This document shows positions 18,348-28,183 of a stretch of DNA of 64,000 nucleotides, one piece after another. How positions within the stretch are numbered: the stretch's first letter is position 1; each line of letters opens with the position of its first letter. Position numbers and translations under genes: made by a program. Under the pieces are notes generated by a model. That model saw only the letters and a list, made by a program, of their open reading frames with translations, did not search any database and was not told where the DNA came from. The stretch is from Bacteroidaceae bacterium (GTDB taxonomy: Bacteria > Bacteroidota > Bacteroidia > Bacteroidales > Bacteroidaceae), in assembly GCA_024401215.1 (NCBI GenBank), contig JAKSLL010000005.1:1-64000 (forward strand), in the 5' to 3' direction.

Positions 18348-19850
18348 ATGGCAGAAAATATCCAAAATATAGAACAAGAGAATGATGCTACCTACGACCA
18401 TGTTATAAAATATACTGGTCTGTTTGGTGGTATTCAGGGTATTTCCATGCTTGCCTCAGTTGTGAGAAACAAGATTGTCGCAGAGTTTCTTGGTCCTGAT
18501 GGTGCTGCAGTTATCAACATATTTAACAATGTGGCTAAACTTATCAATCAGGCTACAAACTTCGGCATATCTTTTAGTGCGGTGAAGCATGTGGCAGAAT
18601 TGTTTGATAAGGGCGACAAAGCAGAGATAACTGCATACGCGACAACCGTTCGTACATGGAGTCTTTTCACTGGTCTGCTGGGAATGCTTTTATGCATGGC
18701 TTTGGCTCGCCAGATCAGTTTCTGGTCATTTGCAAACTACGACTATTCTTTCCATTTCGTCTTGCTTTCGTTGATGATTGCCATGATGGCAGTTCATGGT
18801 GGCGAGATAGCCATACTCAAGGGTATGAAGCAGCTCAAGAAAGTGGCTCTTGTGTCTGTCTTCAGTGCTATTTCCACATTGATAATAAGTGCCCCAATAT
18901 ATTTTTTCATGGGCATGGAAGGTATTGTCATAGCTGTTGTTCTTGCATTTGCGTCAACGCTTGTCATCCATCTCTATTACACAGCAAAGGTTGTGCCATG
19001 GCGTATTTCTCTGTTCTCTGCTTCTGAGTATGTGAAAGGCATACCAATGCTGAAATTGGGAATAGGCTATATCATTGCTGGCATTTTCGGTCAAGGTGCA
19101 GAATACATCATACGCATCCTCATCAGGCATTTCGGATGTCTTGCCGATGTTGGTCTGTATAATAGCGGGTATGTGCTTGCTGTCACATATGCCAATATCG
19201 TATTCATAGCTTTTGAGGCAGACTATTTCCCTCGTCTCTCGGCTGCTCAGCATGATGTCGTGCGTCAGAACAATACTGTGAATCAGCAAATTGAAGTAGG
19301 GCTGCTGCTTATGGCTCCAATTCTCATCTTCTTTGTTCTTGCTATGCCATTCATTGTGCCGCTGCTTTATTCATCGAAGTTTGTTGATGCCGTACCAATG
19401 GCGATATGCGCCTCTTCGTTCATGTTCTTTAAGGCTCTGACACTCCCTGCCGCCTATTTGGCTTTGGCAAAGGGTGATTCAAAGATGTACATGTTCACCG
19501 AACTCATTTATGATGTCTTCATTGCCATCGCCATACCGTTAGCCTACAAATACTGGGGGCTTCAAGGTTCTGGCTGGGCGTTGTCAGCAGGTGGTCTGCT
19601 TGATCTCTTGCTCATACATATCATATACAGGTATAAGTATGGCTATCTTTTTGACTTTGGCAAATCAAAGCTGTATGTCATCCAGTTTGTATTGTTCATA
19701 GCAACAATCTATCTGTCGCTTTATGTTGACGGATGGACAAGACACCTCGGATGGACAGCTCTTGCCGTGTCATTATTTGTGTCATACAGGGTGCTGAGGC
19801 GAGAGACGAACATCCTCTCCTCAATAAAGAGAAAGCTATGGCGAAAGTGA
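18348..19850 (+). CDS. Oligosaccharide flippase (Wzx/MATE-like)
   Basis: The 500-residue product has about twelve to fourteen membrane helices and the polysaccharide-transporter pattern: an early GGIQGISMLASVVRNKIVAE and a central two-helix repeat. It would flip a lipid-linked oligosaccharide (O-antigen or related glycan unit) across the inner membrane. The end overlaps the glycosyltransferase start by 13 bases, so the two are translationally coupled. There is no polymerase or larger glycan cluster next to it, so the pair may serve a short glycan. Confidence 0.88.
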   Translation: MAENIQNIEQENDATYDHVIKYTGLFGGIQGISMLASVVRNKIVAEFLGPDGAAVINIFNNVAKLINQATNFGISFSAVKHVAELFDKGDKAEITAYATTVRTWSLFTGLLGMLLCMALARQISFWSFANYDYSFHFVLLSLMIAMMAVHGGEIAILKGMKQLKKVALVSVFSAISTLIISAPIYFFMGMEGIVIAVVLAFASTLVIHLYYTAKVVPWRISLFSASEYVKGIPMLKLGIGYIIAGIFGQGAEYIIRILIRHFGCLADVGLYNSGYVLAVTYANIVFIAFEADYFPRLSAAQHDVVRQNNTVNQQIEVGLLLMAPILIFFVLAMPFIVPLLYSSKFVDAVPMAICASSFMFFKALTLPAAYLALAKGDSKMYMFTELIYDVFIAIAIPLAYKYWGLQGSGWALSAGGLLDLLLIHIIYRYKYGYLFDFGKSKLYVIQFVLFIATIYLSLYVDGWTRHLGWTALAVSLFVSYRVLRRETNILSSIKRKLWRK

Positions 19851-20824
19851 CAGTATTGACCGCTGTGTATAATGCGGAGAGGTATTTGCGCCAATGTCTT
19901 GACTCGCTTGCTGCGCAGAAGTTGAAGGATTGTCAGTTTATCTGTATTGACGACTGCTCCACCGACTCGTCCCACGCCATACTCTCCGAATATGCTGCCC
20001 GTGATGCGCGTTTTCAGATTCTGCGCACACCCGTGAACAGCGGTCAGGCTAAGGCGCGTAATCTCGGTCTGCTGTATGCTCAAGGCGAGTATGTTGCAAT
20101 GCTTGATGCCGACGATTGGTATGATGCTGACACTCTTCAGCTTGCCTTCGACACACTCGTGTCAACAGGAGCGGACTGTGCTGTTATGAATCTTATCCAG
20201 CATTTTGAGGATGATTCGAGTCAGACGGTCTTTCCGATAAAGAGCGACAAGTCACAGTGGAGTGGGGAGGAGGCTTTCAGACTCAGTCTTGACTGGTCGC
20301 TGCATGGATTGTATGTGGTGAAGGCAGACATTCACAAGAAGTATCCTTTCGATGACTCTTGTCGTCTGTATTCCGATGACAATACCACGAGGATGCACTA
20401 TCTCAACTCCAATCGTGTTGTGAGATGTGATGCCAACTACTATTATCGCAAGCACTCACAATCCATGACAAACGCCTGTTCGGTGCGCCGATTCGACTAT
20501 ATGCTTGCCAACCTCTCTATGAGGCGGCAGCTTGACAAGTTGGACATAAGCAATAAGGATGAAGTGCTGCGGATGTATGAGACTCACCGATGGCTCAACA
20601 TTGTTGGATGTTATTATTATTATTTTCTTAACAAACAAAAATTCAGTTATGATGAATGTAAAGAGATTGAAATTTTATTTTCGGAGATGCTTCAAACCAT
20701 TGACAGCAGTTTAGTGTCAAACCGTCATAAGTATAAGTTTGGCTATTATCCAATTCGGAATTATTCACTATTCTGTTTTGTTGAGGATGCCTACTTCCGT
20801 CTGCGACAAGTGTTAGGCAGATAA
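19838..20824 (+). CDS. Family 2 glycosyltransferase
   Basis: The start at 19838 (MAKVTVLTAVYNAERYLRQCL) gives 328 residues; the frame stays open upstream only inside the flippase gene. It has the GT-A nucleotide-binding fold with IDDCSTDSS and the metal-binding MLDADDWYD at about residues 85-93. The C-terminal half is specific to this protein and Tyr-rich (YYYYFLNKQKFSYDE). It probably adds a sugar to a lipid-linked intermediate in the cytosol before flipping by the overlapping gene product. Confidence 0.88.
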   Translation: MAKVTVLTAVYNAERYLRQCLDSLAAQKLKDCQFICIDDCSTDSSHAILSEYAARDARFQILRTPVNSGQAKARNLGLLYAQGEYVAMLDADDWYDADTLQLAFDTLVSTGADCAVMNLIQHFEDDSSQTVFPIKSDKSQWSGEEAFRLSLDWSLHGLYVVKADIHKKYPFDDSCRLYSDDNTTRMHYLNSNRVVRCDANYYYRKHSQSMTNACSVRRFDYMLANLSMRRQLDKLDISNKDEVLRMYETHRWLNIVGCYYYYFLNKQKFSYDECKEIEILFSEMLQTIDSSLVSNRHKYKFGYYPIRNYSLFCFVEDAYFRLRQVLGR

Positions 20825-20845
20825 ATGAATTTAGATCCACAAAAA

Positions 20846-20873
20846 GAGCAAGTTGCAAACTTGCAAAGTTGAA
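20846..20873 (-). repeat. Arm-only fragment of dispersed repeat family A
   Basis: GCAAGTTGCAAACTTGC followed by AAAGTTGAA is the end module that also borders copies at 26620, 40105 and 49300. Only this arm is present here. Confidence 0.5.
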
Positions 20874-20924
20874 TAAAAAAACAAGATATTTCTATCAATA
20901 AGTTTTTAATTAAATTTAAGTCAA

Positions 20925-23900
20925 ATGAAAAAGAAAAAGCTATTTCTATCGTTAATCATGGCAGTGGTCATGATGGCGTTCTGTCCGACATTGGCTTGGG
21001 CAGATGACTATCCGGAGATTAAGGATGGCGTCACAACTGGTATAACTGTTGAATATACCAATGTCAAGCTTGAAGGTAAAATAACAGATTGTTCTACCAT
21101 TTTCAAATATGTAGATACAGAGATTTATACGAGACCGATAATCACTGTTTCTGGAAGTGGATGTACATGGTGTTTTATTTATGATGAGGATGGTAACTAT
21201 GTTACTTTTAACAATAATGAAGAAGAAAATATTGATTATTGTTTATATCCTTCAACAAAAGGAGGTCATACCTATTATATTTGTCTCAGACCATATTATA
21301 ATTATCCAACTCAGTACAATTACACGGTTACTATTGAACGATCATGTCAACATACTCGTGTTCATAGTCCTGCTGTGGATTTCACATGCACCACTGATGG
21401 ATGCCAGGAATACTATTACTGTTCGGAATGTGACAGATATTATTCAGAATCAAAAGGCGAGAAATCCAGATTAAAGGGGAAGCCTGTAATAGAGGCACAT
21501 CACATTTATGACCAGGATGACAAATGCACTGTTTGTGGTTTGATTAAAGGCAGCGTTTTTGATTTGTCTCAGTTTAATACTGATATTTATATTTATAGCG
21601 ACTATATCCATGCTAATAACCAAGATTATCCTTATGAAGGAAACTTGATTTTCAAGGGAACATCTACAAATCATATTAAAATTGATAATTATCCTGCTAA
21701 TGGTGTAATTGGTTTCCGTGACGCAAATATTCAAGCTTCTTATGGTTCTGCTATAGTAGTCAATGATAAAAGTTTTTGTAAACTCTTTATTGAGGGTGAT
21801 GTTGTCTTTGGTGGTGAAGGTTTCATAAATAACATGGCATTTTCTTCAAATTTTGACATCTCTGGTCCAGGTAATTTGGCCATTATTAACTCTGAAATTA
21901 GTGCTTTAGCATTTGGCGATACAGTGAATGTTGCAATTAAGGGGGATCTTGTAATTAAGGCACCTCAAGTCACAAGTGGGGTTGTTAATTTGAGTGTTGA
22001 CGCAAATTCAATAAAGGCAGAATGTAATAGTAATACACGATTGATGTTTAATAGCATTGATCATGTATCTCTGCATGCAAAGAAAGACATTTTGTTGGAA
22101 TCTACATCAACGTTGGCGATTCAGTCAACTATCGATGACAAGATATGGGGCTTCAAGAGCATTGTAAGTGACGAGGGCGATGTGCTTTTCCGTATTGGCA
22201 AGGGGACAGCAGATGAGGCTGTAGGCGTAAAACTCGATTACAAAGGAATACCTGCAATTTCTGCGGGCAATACAAAAATCTCCGAATTCTCTTGCAAGGT
22301 TGTTAGCGAGGAAACAGGTACAGTTACATATTTTGGCTCTGATCCCTCTAAGTTAGGTCAATTTTATTCAGATTCTAATCTTAAATCTTACCTTAGTCTG
22401 AAGAAAGATAATCAAGGCAATACTGTATTTGACGTGTCAAAGATGTACAATTCAGATATTGTTATCCATGATGGTTGGTTTGAAAATGGTCCTTACAGTC
22501 GTGTTTATTTTGACGGTCATCCAGTATTTACTGGAACATGCCAAAATAGAACCTATTTCAATAATTGCGAAAGTATATCTCCTGAGCATACGCCAATCTT
22601 GCGTGATTTGACTCATCAGACAATTACTAATTATGCTATATTCGTTGCAAAGGGTGATGCTAAATACATTGTTGAAGGTAATGTCACAATGGGCGGCTAT
22701 GAAAACGCTGTATGGTTGCAGGAAGCTACAAACATGGAAATAACAGGTTCTGGTAACCTTACTCTTAGAAGAAAAGACGGAGGTTACAGATCAGCATTTA
22801 TTGCTGTTAATGCAAAAACATCCGGAAACTTCAATATTGATATTGACGGCAATCTTGTTGTCAATGGAGGTAAAATTACTGGAAATCAAATACAAGGAAT
22901 CAATATTGATGCTAAGACCATTACAGCAAATTGTACAGACGTAATGCTGTCATGTATCGCTAATGCTTCTTTGCACGCTAAGGGCGACATCATGCTTGAA
23001 ACTACTCATGACGTTAATGCGAACAATCCTGATTATGACAAGATATGGAAGTTCAAGAGCATCTCAAGCGATAATGGACAGATAATGGTTCGCGCCGCAA
23101 AAGGCACTGTAAAGGAAAACGTAGGTGTGAGGCTCAACTATCCTGGCGTTCCAGCTGTGTCGGCAGACAATGAGTATCTGACAAGTTTCAAATGGAAGAC
23201 TGTCAACAGAGCGACAAACACAGTTACCTACTACGGATGTGACCCTACTGAAGTTCAAGACATCGTTGATTATCCATACAACAAGTATTATGGCACCGTG
23301 GCTAAAGAATTATTCATCAAGGAGGTGGCTGTTTCTATTTACGGTAATGATAACAATACTGCAGCGAAGAATGAACTTATTAACAACGGATATACAGTTG
23401 TCCCACGTGACCTTAATCATGGTTGTAAGGGCGGTTTTAAAATCTATGTTGGATATAAAACAACAGAAAATCCATCAGAAGCTATTACAGACTTGATTAT
23501 CACTCATGGTTATCATCCTTCTTCTTTCAATTGGAGTAAAACGGGCAAAACCTATGTTCAGGCTCGAGACTTGCATGAGAATGGAAATCTGAACCGCGGT
23601 ATAACAAAAGGAGCTGACCTCTGGCTTTACTATACTAAGGACGGCAACACAAAAAATGGAGAAAGTCTGGTAACATCCATCTACGCTGTGCTTGGACAGT
23701 CATCAGGCCCAGAATATCTTGTTGGTGTGAGATCAGCAACTGCTGAGCCAGAAGGAAGCATAGACTTGAATATGGGAGCAGGAGGTGACTATGTCTATCT
23801 CGCTCAGAGAAAAGAACATACACATAGATATGACACATATTTCGATTTTAGAAGAACCGACAATGAGCATACAGGCCCTTGCACTTGTGTGTTAGACTTT

Positions 23901-25658
23901 ACAGAACACCATACTAATGTGAATGGAAAATGCTCTGTTTGTAAGCACGATTTGCCTGACTGGACATTATACTACAAAACTGAAAGTGGAAATCCTATCT
24001 CTACATACACAGCACCAAGCTTTGGAGCAAGATTGTTAAGCAATAACAATGTTGATGGACAGGGTTATATGAATTTTGATGCGCCAATCACTAAAATCAA
24101 TGACAACGTTTTCTATAAAAGAAGCGACTTGCTTTCTGTGGTTATTCCTAAAACGGTGACAAGCATTGGCAATAAAGCTTTCGCTGAATGTGCTAATATG
24201 ACAAAAATTGATTTCAATGGCATACCTTCGGTTGCTGCTGCTGAATGCTTCAGCTCACAACTTGCTGAGAAGAATATGTATCTGTCTGACTCTTCATACG
24301 TTGCTGCTGATAATAAATTCTTCCCTGAATTGACTCATATACAGTATAAGCGCGACATGAAGAAAGGAAATAAGTATCTGATCATTTTGCCATTCGACAT
24401 TCCTTTGAATAAAACTTCTGAGTATGGTATTTTCTACAAATACAACAGCATGGTTGACAATACTGTTTACGTCGATAAGGATGCTGTTGAGAATGACGGA
24501 AAGGTTAAAGCTAATACCGCATATTTGTTTATTCCCGCAAATGACCTTACTCAGATATCTGTTGAAAACTCACGTATCGCATCAGATTTGGCTGAAGTGA
24601 CTCCTTCTGCAGCAGGACTCTACGGCACTTACAAAAAGAGTGCGATGCCTGGTTCTGTTTACGAGTATGATGAGGGCAGTGGCATGTTCGTGCAAATTGA
24701 AGGAGAAAAGGAAATTAACCCATTCCATGCTTTCCTTTGGCTCGGAGATGACTTCCCATCAAAAAAGGTTTATTTGGATTTATGCAAATACGAATATGAA
24801 CTTGCTGACCTTGTTAGCCTCATAGAAGTTCTCAATGGACGCAAAGAGATAAAAGTGAACAATATCTCTGATGTGGACGGCGATAGAGAAGTTAACATAA
24901 AGGATGTTGACGCTATTGTTGCTGAATTGCTGAAAGGTGATGGTTCTGATTGTGACTACGTTGACCTCGGACTCCCATCAGGCACACTTTGGGCAAAGAT
25001 GAATGTTGGCGCGCAATCAGCAGATGAATACGGCACTTACTACTCATGGGGTGAGACAAAGGGAGCTCGTGAGGAAGATCCAAGCAATGAGCACAACTAC
25101 ATCTTCAATTCAGGTCGAAATTATATGAAGAACTATGTGCTTTGGGATACTTACAAGTGGTGCTCTGGAAGCGATGTAAATACGCTGACAAAGTACAACA
25201 CACTTAGCTCTGCAGGTGTTGTTGACAATAAAACAACGCTCGACCTTGAAGATGATGCAGCCTATGTTAACATGGGTGAAGAATGGCGTTTGCCTACATT
25301 GGAAGAATATGAAGAGTTGTATAAGAACTGTCATTGGGAGTGGGCTTATACTTACAACGACAAGTCTATTCAAGGTTATGTAGCTTATAAGAAGAAGAAT
25401 GCTAATAGTGATGGTTCTGCACCTAAATATTCACTTTCTGACCCTCACATATTCTTCCCAGCAGGTGGAAGCTTTTACAGCAATCATAGCAAATATGCTG
25501 AAGGAATGAGAGGATATTACATGACAAATATGTTGGATGTTAACAATCCTAACAATGAGCTTATCTTCTACTTCCAGCGTTCTTATAATCCTCGACTTGA
25601 TGAAACTGACGACCGTGTTTATGCTATCTTAGCGCGTGCAGTTCGCCGCATTAAGTGA
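20925..25658 (+). CDS. Large secreted surface protein: twin repeats, BspA-type LRR, dockerin-like and Fib_succ domains
   Basis: The 1577-residue product starts with a Sec signal peptide (ending ALAWADD-like near residue 26). Two long tandem modules follow, about residues 200-490 and 510-810, each ending DKIWxFKSI..D.G...R..KGT..E.VGV.L.Y.G.PA.SA. Cysteine-rich stretches with paired CxxC (CTTDGCQEYYYCSECDRYY; CSVCKHDLP) flank them. Near residue 1070 there is a BspA-type leucine-rich unit (VVIPKTVTSIGNKAFAEC). A dockerin-like loop, DVDGDREVNIKDVDAIVAELL, follows near 1320, then a C-terminal Fibrobacter-type paralogous domain (DLGLPSGTLWAKMNVGA through the end). No standard T9SS C-terminal domain is seen. 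It is probably an adhesin or glycan-binding surface protein. Confidence 0.75.
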   Translation: MKKKKLFLSLIMAVVMMAFCPTLAWADDYPEIKDGVTTGITVEYTNVKLEGKITDCSTIFKYVDTEIYTRPIITVSGSGCTWCFIYDEDGNYVTFNNNEEENIDYCLYPSTKGGHTYYICLRPYYNYPTQYNYTVTIERSCQHTRVHSPAVDFTCTTDGCQEYYYCSECDRYYSESKGEKSRLKGKPVIEAHHIYDQDDKCTVCGLIKGSVFDLSQFNTDIYIYSDYIHANNQDYPYEGNLIFKGTSTNHIKIDNYPANGVIGFRDANIQASYGSAIVVNDKSFCKLFIEGDVVFGGEGFINNMAFSSNFDISGPGNLAIINSEISALAFGDTVNVAIKGDLVIKAPQVTSGVVNLSVDANSIKAECNSNTRLMFNSIDHVSLHAKKDILLESTSTLAIQSTIDDKIWGFKSIVSDEGDVLFRIGKGTADEAVGVKLDYKGIPAISAGNTKISEFSCKVVSEETGTVTYFGSDPSKLGQFYSDSNLKSYLSLKKDNQGNTVFDVSKMYNSDIVIHDGWFENGPYSRVYFDGHPVFTGTCQNRTYFNNCESISPEHTPILRDLTHQTITNYAIFVAKGDAKYIVEGNVTMGGYENAVWLQEATNMEITGSGNLTLRRKDGGYRSAFIAVNAKTSGNFNIDIDGNLVVNGGKITGNQIQGINIDAKTITANCTDVMLSCIANASLHAKGDIMLETTHDVNANNPDYDKIWKFKSISSDNGQIMVRAAKGTVKENVGVRLNYPGVPAVSADNEYLTSFKWKTVNRATNTVTYYGCDPTEVQDIVDYPYNKYYGTVAKELFIKEVAVSIYGNDNNTAAKNELINNGYTVVPRDLNHGCKGGFKIYVGYKTTENPSEAITDLIITHGYHPSSFNWSKTGKTYVQARDLHENGNLNRGITKGADLWLYYTKDGNTKNGESLVTSIYAVLGQSSGPEYLVGVRSATAEPEGSIDLNMGAGGDYVYLAQRKEHTHRYDTYFDFRRTDNEHTGPCTCVLDFTEHHTNVNGKCSVCKHDLPDWTLYYKTESGNPISTYTAPSFGARLLSNNNVDGQGYMNFDAPITKINDNVFYKRSDLLSVVIPKTVTSIGNKAFAECANMTKIDFNGIPSVAAAECFSSQLAEKNMYLSDSSYVAADNKFFPELTHIQYKRDMKKGNKYLIILPFDIPLNKTSEYGIFYKYNSMVDNTVYVDKDAVENDGKVKANTAYLFIPANDLTQISVENSRIASDLAEVTPSAAGLYGTYKKSAMPGSVYEYDEGSGMFVQIEGEKEINPFHAFLWLGDDFPSKKVYLDLCKYEYELADLVSLIEVLNGRKEIKVNNISDVDGDREVNIKDVDAIVAELLKGDGSDCDYVDLGLPSGTLWAKMNVGAQSADEYGTYYSWGETKGAREEDPSNEHNYIFNSGRNYMKNYVLWDTYKWCSGSDVNTLTKYNTLSSAGVVDNKTTLDLEDDAAYVNMGEEWRLPTLEEYEELYKNCHWEWAYTYNDKSIQGYVAYKKKNANSDGSAPKYSLSDPHIFFPAGGSFYSNHSKYAEGMRGYYMTNMLDVNNPNNELIFYFQRSYNPRLDETDDRVYAILARAVRRIK

Positions 25659-25667
25659 TAAAGTGTA

Positions 25668-25770
25668 AACAAAACTTGCGTAATCCGCATACACTCCGCG
25701 CAGGAAAGAAAAATAAAATAGCATTTTTCTTTCTTGCGCGCTGCGTAATAAAAAGTCGCCACCCAGCAAC
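25668..25770. terminator. Strong hairpin after the surface protein gene (family B related)
   Basis: An 18-bp stem, CGCGCAGGAAAGAAAAAT (25697-25714) against 25723-25740 with one wobble, encloses an 8-base loop, 39 bases past the stop. The flanks (CTTGCGTAATCCGC and GCGTAATAAAAAGTCGCCACCCAGC) resemble dispersed repeat B. It probably acts as terminator. Confidence 0.65.
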
Positions 25771-25916
25771 GCCACTCATCATTCCTCCGCAACGTATTGT
25801 GAACTTTTTTACGAATGTTATATGGTATTTTCATGTGTTTGGGCATCATGGCTTTGATGATGTTGCAAAAAGATGTAATTTTGCAATCGTATAGCATGCT
25901 CGTTTCTGTGAGTTAT

Positions 25917-26010
25917 AGAGAAGTTAACGCTTCGCTCGGAGTTACAGTGACGTTTGCCATGTCGGACATTCGTCTCTTTAACTCACCTTTAACTCCCCAG
26001 CAAGTATTAA
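25917..26010 (+). repeat. Dispersed intergenic repeat family A, copy 3
   Basis: It contains GTTAACGCTTCGCTCGGAGTTA, GTGACGTTTGCCATGTCGGAC and three TTTAACTC units. It lies directly upstream of the repeat-protein gene at 26031. Confidence 0.75.
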
Positions 26011-26030
26011 CAATAATATAATTTTTAAGT

Positions 26031-26387
26031 ATGGCACAGGTTTATCGTAGTTCAAGCAATGAACAGCTTGGCAGTGTAGAAAGTGATGGCACTATCAGAA
26101 ATGCAAATGGAAGTTGTATCGGCAAGATAGAGAGAGATGGCACCATCCGTAACAGTTCAAATTCGCGTGTAGGCAAAATCGAGAGCGACGGCGTCATCCG
26201 CAATGGCAATAACTCATGCATAGGCAAGGTGGAGAGTGATGGCACAGTACGTGATGGCAACAACTCTCGCATTGGCAAGATAGAAAGCGACGGCACCATC
26301 CGCAACGGCAATGGTTCACCTATTGGAAAGGCAAGCGGCATCGACAAGAAATATGTTGCAGCAATATACTTCATGGGCATACTGTAA
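26031..26387 (+). CDS. Small 17-residue-repeat protein, beta-flower-like
   Basis: The 118-residue product consists almost wholly of five consecutive 17-18 residue units of the form GKIESDGTIRNGNNSRI, followed by a short hydrophobic tail (KYVAAIYFMGIL). Each unit would give a beta hairpin, and such arrays close into a flower- or propeller-like disc; a family called 4-fold beta-flower proteins has this look. There is no signal peptide. The function is unknown. It precedes the restriction-modification locus but is separated from it by a terminator, so a functional tie is not supported. The nucleotide repeats are diverged, so the array is old. Confidence 0.7.
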   Translation: MAQVYRSSSNEQLGSVESDGTIRNANGSCIGKIERDGTIRNSSNSRVGKIESDGVIRNGNNSCIGKVESDGTVRDGNNSRIGKIESDGTIRNGNGSPIGKASGIDKKYVAAIYFMGIL

Positions 26388-26412
26388 GTCGTTGCGTAAA
26401 TATTATCCTTAG

Positions 26413-26454
26413 AAAACGAGTCACTCCAAACAATTTGGGATGACTCGTTTTTCG
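26413..26454 (+). terminator. Terminator of the repeat-protein gene
   Basis: An 11-bp stem, AAAACGAGTCA/TGACTCGTTTT, extended by CTCC..GGGA, is followed by T residues, 25 bases past the stop. Confidence 0.85.
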
Positions 26455-26518
26455 TTTGTTTGTTGTTGAAAATCGCTAAAAAATGTTCTGTCGATTTCCT
26501 CATTCCAAGAAAAATGGT

Positions 26519-26526
26519 TATATTTG
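26519..26526 (+). promoter_or_regulatory. Probable -7 box of the type I restriction locus
   Basis: TATATTTG matches TAnnTTTG. A TTTC at 26495-26498 lies 20 bases upstream in the -33 position. It precedes hsdM by about 155 bases. Confidence 0.5.
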
Positions 26527-26545
26527 CGACACCTCATTATGGGTA

Positions 26546-26640
26546 TGCATTGTCTCTTTAACTCCGAGCAAAGCGATAACTCCTCTTTAACTCCCCTTTA
26601 ACTCCTAAAAAAACGAGCAAGTTGCATACTTGAGAAAGTT
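26546..26640 (-). repeat. Dispersed intergenic repeat family A, copy 4 (inverted)
   Basis: Read on the minus strand it gives TTCAACTTTCTCAAG, the GCAACTTGCTCG arm, GGAGTTAAAGGGGAGTTAAAGA, GTTATCGCTTTGCTCGGAG and GAGACA. It is the left half of the family A element, placed between the promoter box and hsdM. Confidence 0.75.
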
Positions 26641-26682
26641 GAATTGAATAATTATGAACACCTACTTAGAAATTTGACAACT

Positions 26683-28179
26683 ATGATAACAGGAGAAATA
26701 AAAAATACTATCGACAAAATATGGGATACTTTCTGGACTGGAGGTATCACAAACTCAATCACTATCCTTGAGCAGATGACTTATCTGTTCTTTATGAAGA
26801 TGCTCGATGATGCACAGCTGAAAAAAGAGGCAAGTGCCAGCATCCTTGGTGTGGCAATCAAGGATGCTGTGTTCAAGGAGGGTAATTGGAAGAATCCTGA
26901 AACGGATAGGGAAGTGCCATACAACTCTCTCCGTTGGCATGTGTTCAAGAACATTGATGCCACAGCAATGTTCAACACCGTCCGCATGGATGTGTTCCCT
27001 TTCATCAAGAACCTCAACACAGGCAAGGAGAGTGCCTACGCTCGCTATATGGGAAGTGCTGTATTTATGCTCCAGGATGCCAGGACACTGATGAAGGTTG
27101 TGGATAGCATAGACACCCTCGATATGAACAATCGCGATGCTATGGGCGATGTATATGAGTATGTGCTTGGCAAGATGGCTGCCAGTGGCAACAATGGTCA
27201 GTTCCGCACCCCTCGCCACATCATCCGCATGATGGTGGAGATGATGAAGCCTACCCTCAAAGACGAAATCTGCGACCCTGCTATGGGTAGTGCTGGCTTT
27301 GTGCTTGAAAGTGCAAAGTACATACAGGAACATTACAAGACAGAACTCTTGAAGAAAGAGCTTGGTGAGCGTTTCCGCAGTGGTATGTTCCACGGCTTTG
27401 ATACTGATGCCACCATGCTCCGCATTGGTGCTATGAACCTTATGCTTCACGGTGTAGATAATCCTGACATCGAGTATAGAAACAGTCTATCTACAAGCAA
27501 TACCGACACCAACAGATACAGCCTCTGTCTTGCCAATCCACCTTTCTCTGGCAGTGTGGATAGCGAGGACATCAGCAAGTCGCTGCTCTCCATCACCAAC
27601 ACCAAGAAGACCGAACTTCTGTTTATGTCGCTCTTTGTGCGTATGCTCCAGGTAGGTGGCAGATGTGCGAGCATCGTGCCTGATGGTGTGCTCTTTGGCA
27701 ACAGCAATGCCCACCTTGCCTTGCGCAAGGAGATAATAGACAATCAGCGTCTGCAAGCAGTCATCTCCATGCCAAGCGGTGTGTTCCAACCATACGCAGG
27801 TGTCAGCACAGCCATCCTTATCTTCACAAAGACCAATGCTGGCGGTACGGATAAGGTGTGGTTCTACGATATGACTGCCGATGGCTTCACCCTTGACCAG
27901 AAGCGCACGGAATGTAAGGAGAATGATATTCCAGACATCATTGCCCGTTGGAACAACCTTGAAGCAGAACGCAATCGTACACGCAAGGATAAGTCCTTTT
28001 TTGTTCCTGTCAATGAAATCCAAGACAACGACTACACCCTTTCCATCAACAAATACAAGGAGATAGAGCGTGAGGTGGTGGAGTATGAAGCACCAGAGGT
28101 CATCCTCGGCAGACTTGAAAGTGCAGAAGCCAACATCAAGAATGCCTTTGATGAATTAAGGAAAATGTTGGAGGAATGA
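26683..28179 (+). CDS. hsdM: Type I restriction-modification DNA methyltransferase subunit M
   Basis: I choose the ATG at 26683 (MITGEIKNTIDKIWDTFW, the usual HsdM opening); a TTG at 26644 would add 13 residues. The 498-residue product has an N-terminal helical HsdM_N domain (to about 130), the SAM-binding motif DPAMGSAGF at 198-206 and the catalytic NPPF at 285-288, making it an N6-adenine methylase. It works with HsdS to methylate, and with HsdR to cut, specific DNA. It is the first gene of the locus; the Fic gene starts four bases after its stop. Confidence 0.95.
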   Translation: MITGEIKNTIDKIWDTFWTGGITNSITILEQMTYLFFMKMLDDAQLKKEASASILGVAIKDAVFKEGNWKNPETDREVPYNSLRWHVFKNIDATAMFNTVRMDVFPFIKNLNTGKESAYARYMGSAVFMLQDARTLMKVVDSIDTLDMNNRDAMGDVYEYVLGKMAASGNNGQFRTPRHIIRMMVEMMKPTLKDEICDPAMGSAGFVLESAKYIQEHYKTELLKKELGERFRSGMFHGFDTDATMLRIGAMNLMLHGVDNPDIEYRNSLSTSNTDTNRYSLCLANPPFSGSVDSEDISKSLLSITNTKKTELLFMSLFVRMLQVGGRCASIVPDGVLFGNSNAHLALRKEIIDNQRLQAVISMPSGVFQPYAGVSTAILIFTKTNAGGTDKVWFYDMTADGFTLDQKRTECKENDIPDIIARWNNLEAERNRTRKDKSFFVPVNEIQDNDYTLSINKYKEIEREVVEYEAPEVILGRLESAEANIKNAFDELRKMLEE

Positions 28180-28183
28180 GATT

